Below the pieces are notes generated by a model. It made no database searches. It saw only the letters and a program-made list of their open reading frames with translations, and was not told the DNA's origin. Of a stretch of DNA of 8,417 nucleotides, positions 5,621-8,417 are shown in pieces; within the stretch, counting starts at the first letter, position 1; every line of letters begins with the position of its first letter. The position numbers were made by a program, and so were the translations under genes. Source of the DNA: Planctomycetota bacterium (GTDB lineage: Bacteria > Planctomycetota > Phycisphaerae > UBA1845); contig JADFMZ010000120.1 of the NCBI GenBank assembly GCA_022563615.1, positions 1 to 8,417 of the forward strand. Reading direction: 5' to 3'.

Positions 5621-5649
5621 AGTTTAGGCGCAGCCGCAGCCCGGTTCAA
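5621..5649 (-). promoter_or_regulatory. Sigma-70-type promoter of the PHP-domain gene
   Basis: On the minus strand TTGAAC (5649-5644) and TAAACT (5626-5621) are separated by 17 bases. Each matches 4 of 6 consensus positions. The expected start near 5614 would give a leader of about 60 bases to the ATG at 5554. The spacer is very GC-rich. Confidence 0.45.
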
Positions 5650-5987
5650 GCGCCGGCCCTATGTCCGATAGATGGAGGTCTCAGTGAACGCAGGGTGTTC
5701 GAGGGTCCATAATAAGGGAGATCGCTACAGCGATTTCCGTATTGGCATGCCGGGTCATTCGCCCTTTGTGGTGTATTATGCAGCGAAGAGTCGCGCAGGC
5801 TGAAGCCTGCGGCTCAGAACGCAGAAACGGGAAATGGTCTAGAGAGTGCTTTGCGTCCGCGAAACCAGACCGCTTCCTCACGGGCGCGGCTCTGACAGAA
5901 GCTTCCCAAACAGGTTCTTATGGCCTCACGCCTGTCCCTCTTGCACCTGGCCGGTTGGGGGCGGATTTCGCAAGCCGTTGGAACGGG
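5650..5987. other. Gene-free intergenic stretch
   Basis: This interval lies between the PHP-gene promoter and the fliM stop. I see no convincing gene. The only open frame on the fliM strand (5881-5681) is built across palindromes, has no ribosome binding site and resembles nothing. The stretch contains the palindrome ATCGCT-AC-AGCGAT at 5721-5734, the TGAA hairpin at 5794-5811 and the segment CCCAAACAGGT near 5907-5917, which faintly echoes CCGAACAGGT inside the element at 2776-2865. No intrinsic terminator for fliM is visible, so transcription may run into it or stop by Rho. Confidence 0.6.
5794..5811. repeat. REP-like hairpin, copy 2 (TGAA loop)
   Basis: CGCAGGC-TGAA-GCCTGCG has the same 7-bp stem and TGAA loop as the copy at 2721-2738. 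The two differ at one base pair of the stem, G-C in copy 1 and A-T here, so pairing is kept. Flanks TCGCGC and GGCTC are shared. It lies downstream of fliM and upstream of the PHP-domain gene. Confidence 0.6.
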
Positions 5988-6992
5988 TCAGAGGGACTCT
6001 TCGACCTCAGCACGTCGGGTGATTTTGACGGCCAGGTGGTCCTTGTGTCGGCCGATGCGCCCCGCGTACTTATTCTTACCCTCGACTTGCAAAATGATCT
6101 CGGCATCGACGGCCTTGGTCGTCTGGATGATATCTCCGGGCTGAAGGCCCAGAAGCTCGCCCATGGTCATTTCGGTCTCAGCCAGATACGCCGTGACATT
6201 GACTCTGGTCGCGCCGATCGCCCGGGCCACGTCGTCCGATTTGTCCACATCGGTGGAACGCCGTTGATAAGCCAGCCAACCCTGGGACAACAGTTTGTCC
6301 ATGACCGGCTCGATGACATTGAAGGGGATGCACAAGCTCATGGTGCCGGCCCGTCCGCCGATCTTGATCTCGAAGCCGAGGACGACAACCACCTCGTTGG
6401 GGGCGACAATCTGCACGAGGTGCGGATTGCTCTCCACCTCGGTAATCTTGAAGTGCGCGGGAACCAGCTCGCTCCATGCCTCCGTGAGACAGGTCAGCGC
6501 CCGATCCGTGATGCACCTCACCAGCCGCTGCTCGATGAGCGTGAGCGGCCTTTGCGGAATGAACAGCTCCGCGTTGGAACCACCCAGGAGCCGGTCGATG
6601 ATCGGATAGATGATCAGCGGACTGAGCTCCAGGCACATCTGCCCTTCGAGTGGTTCCGCCGTCAGAAGGTTGAAATTGGTGGGGTTGGGCAGCGAATGAA
6701 TGAACTCGCTGTAGGTAAGCTGCTCGGCTGTAGCCACCCGAACTTCGATGATCGTCCGAAGGAACCCCGATAGCGAAGCCCCAAAGTTGCGCCCGAAGGA
6801 ATCGTGAATGCCCTCCAGGGCTCGCATCTGCTCCTTGCTGACGCGCTCGGGCCGCTTGAAATCGTAGCTGTGGACCTCCTTTGGGGGGCGCCTACTGCGA
6901 ACCCCCACGGACTCCGCAGCGTTTTCGACGCCACCCGTCTCCACGGCGGCCAGTAGCGCATCAACCTCAGTCTGATCTAGAACATCCGCCAT
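5988..6992 (-). CDS. fliM: Flagellar motor switch protein FliM
   Basis: This 334-residue protein forms the C-ring of the flagellar motor with FliG and FliN and receives phosphorylated CheY. Its N-terminal CheY-binding motif is visible as LDQTEVDALLAAV at 5-17. A variable linker leads to the FliM middle domain (YDFKRPERVSKEQM at 43-56, LLGGSN at 135-140) and a C-terminal SpoA/FliN-like domain from about 255 to 325. The family motif GGxG reads GGSN here. Length is normal. The ATG at 6992 is supported by GGAAAGG (7007-7001), eight bases upstream. The gene stands between a PHP-domain gene and uvrB, with no other flagellar gene in the window. It may be read from uvrB, 104 bases upstream on the same strand, or from its own unseen promoter. 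It implies a motile organism. Confidence 0.96.
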   Translation of the reverse strand: MADVLDQTEVDALLAAVETGGVENAAESVGVRSRRPPKEVHSYDFKRPERVSKEQMRALEGIHDSFGRNFGASLSGFLRTIIEVRVATAEQLTYSEFIHSLPNPTNFNLLTAEPLEGQMCLELSPLIIYPIIDRLLGGSNAELFIPQRPLTLIEQRLVRCITDRALTCLTEAWSELVPAHFKITEVESNPHLVQIVAPNEVVVVLGFEIKIGGRAGTMSLCIPFNVIEPVMDKLLSQGWLAYQRRSTDVDKSDDVARAIGATRVNVTAYLAETEMTMGELLGLQPGDIIQTTKAVDAEIILQVEGKNKYAGRIGRHKDHLAVKITRRAEVEESL

Positions 6993-7096
6993 TCCAACAC
7001 CCTTTCCAAGAGGCAGGCCCGACTGCGCACCCTTCCTTTCATCGGATGTGCCGGGAATCGAACTTGAACGATCGAGGCCACCTGCCTCTGGGAGCC

Positions 7097-8417
<1,321 letters not shown>

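Noticed and set aside
4799..5671. 290-codon plus-strand open frame opposite the PHP-domain gene
   Set aside because: The opposite strand carries all PHP metal-binding motifs, a ribosome binding site and a promoter. This frame has none.
5681..5881. 66-codon minus-strand open frame
   Set aside because: It spans the palindromes at 5721-5734 and 5794-5811, has no ribosome binding site and gives a protein with no recognisable feature.
5742..6773. Long plus-strand open frame opposite fliM
   Set aside because: It is antisense to a clear fliM. Its composition (Asp, Arg, His, Gly rich) is that of a shadow frame in GC-rich DNA.
7044..7069. Minus-strand segment resembling a tRNA 3' end (GTTCAAGTTCGATTCCCGG)
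   Set aside because: The T-loop motif is present but the bases on either side do not form a T-stem, and no D-arm, anticodon arm or acceptor partner lies upstream. It is chance or at most a decayed fragment.

Overview
The window looks like a GC-rich, flagellated, free-living bacterium. A Planctomycetota-like lineage is my best guess. It rests on the mix of ordinary housekeeping genes, a lone fliM, a secreted protein of unrecognised family and several short palindromic hairpin elements between genes. No rRNA or other marker is present to prove it.

Layout. (1) Positions 1-421 hold the start of a minus-strand gene that runs off the left edge, preceded by an inverted repeat around its start, and a structured stretch that also contains a weak 83-codon ORF. 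(2) Positions 422-1780, minus strand, hold rpmA (ribosomal protein L27) then obg (ribosome-assembly GTPase), with a clear intrinsic terminator between them. The usual partner rplU is not upstream of rpmA. (3) Positions 1879-2532, minus strand, encode a secreted protein I do not recognise, with a promoter so close to the start codon that the mRNA is probably leaderless. (4) Positions 2671-2913 are a divergent intergenic region with two palindromic elements. One of them carries promoter-like hexamers facing the next genes. (5) Positions 2914-4669, plus strand, hold a small acyl-CoA cluster: a FlK-like hotdog thioesterase, an EthD-like dimeric alpha/beta-barrel protein and a crotonase whose active-site pattern resembles MenB/BadI/BamA rather than classical enoyl-CoA hydratase. 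(6) Positions 4670-4816 separate two convergent genes and are almost filled by a 110-bp compound inverted repeat. (7) Positions 4817-5554, minus strand, encode a PHP-domain metal-dependent hydrolase with a good promoter. (8) Positions 5650-5987 are gene-free and carry a second copy of the TGAA hairpin. (9) Positions 5988-6992 encode FliM, and 7097 to the right edge encode the C-terminal two thirds of UvrB, both on the minus strand.

How the genes relate. Most are independent housekeeping functions: ribosome assembly, nucleotide excision repair and flagellar switching. The only candidate functional unit is the thioesterase-EthD-crotonase cluster, which could process a cyclic or otherwise unusual acyl-CoA. 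Its substrate cannot be read from sequence. The other notable theme is the set of intergenic hairpin elements, which range from a simple 18-bp stem-loop to compound structures of about 100 bp.
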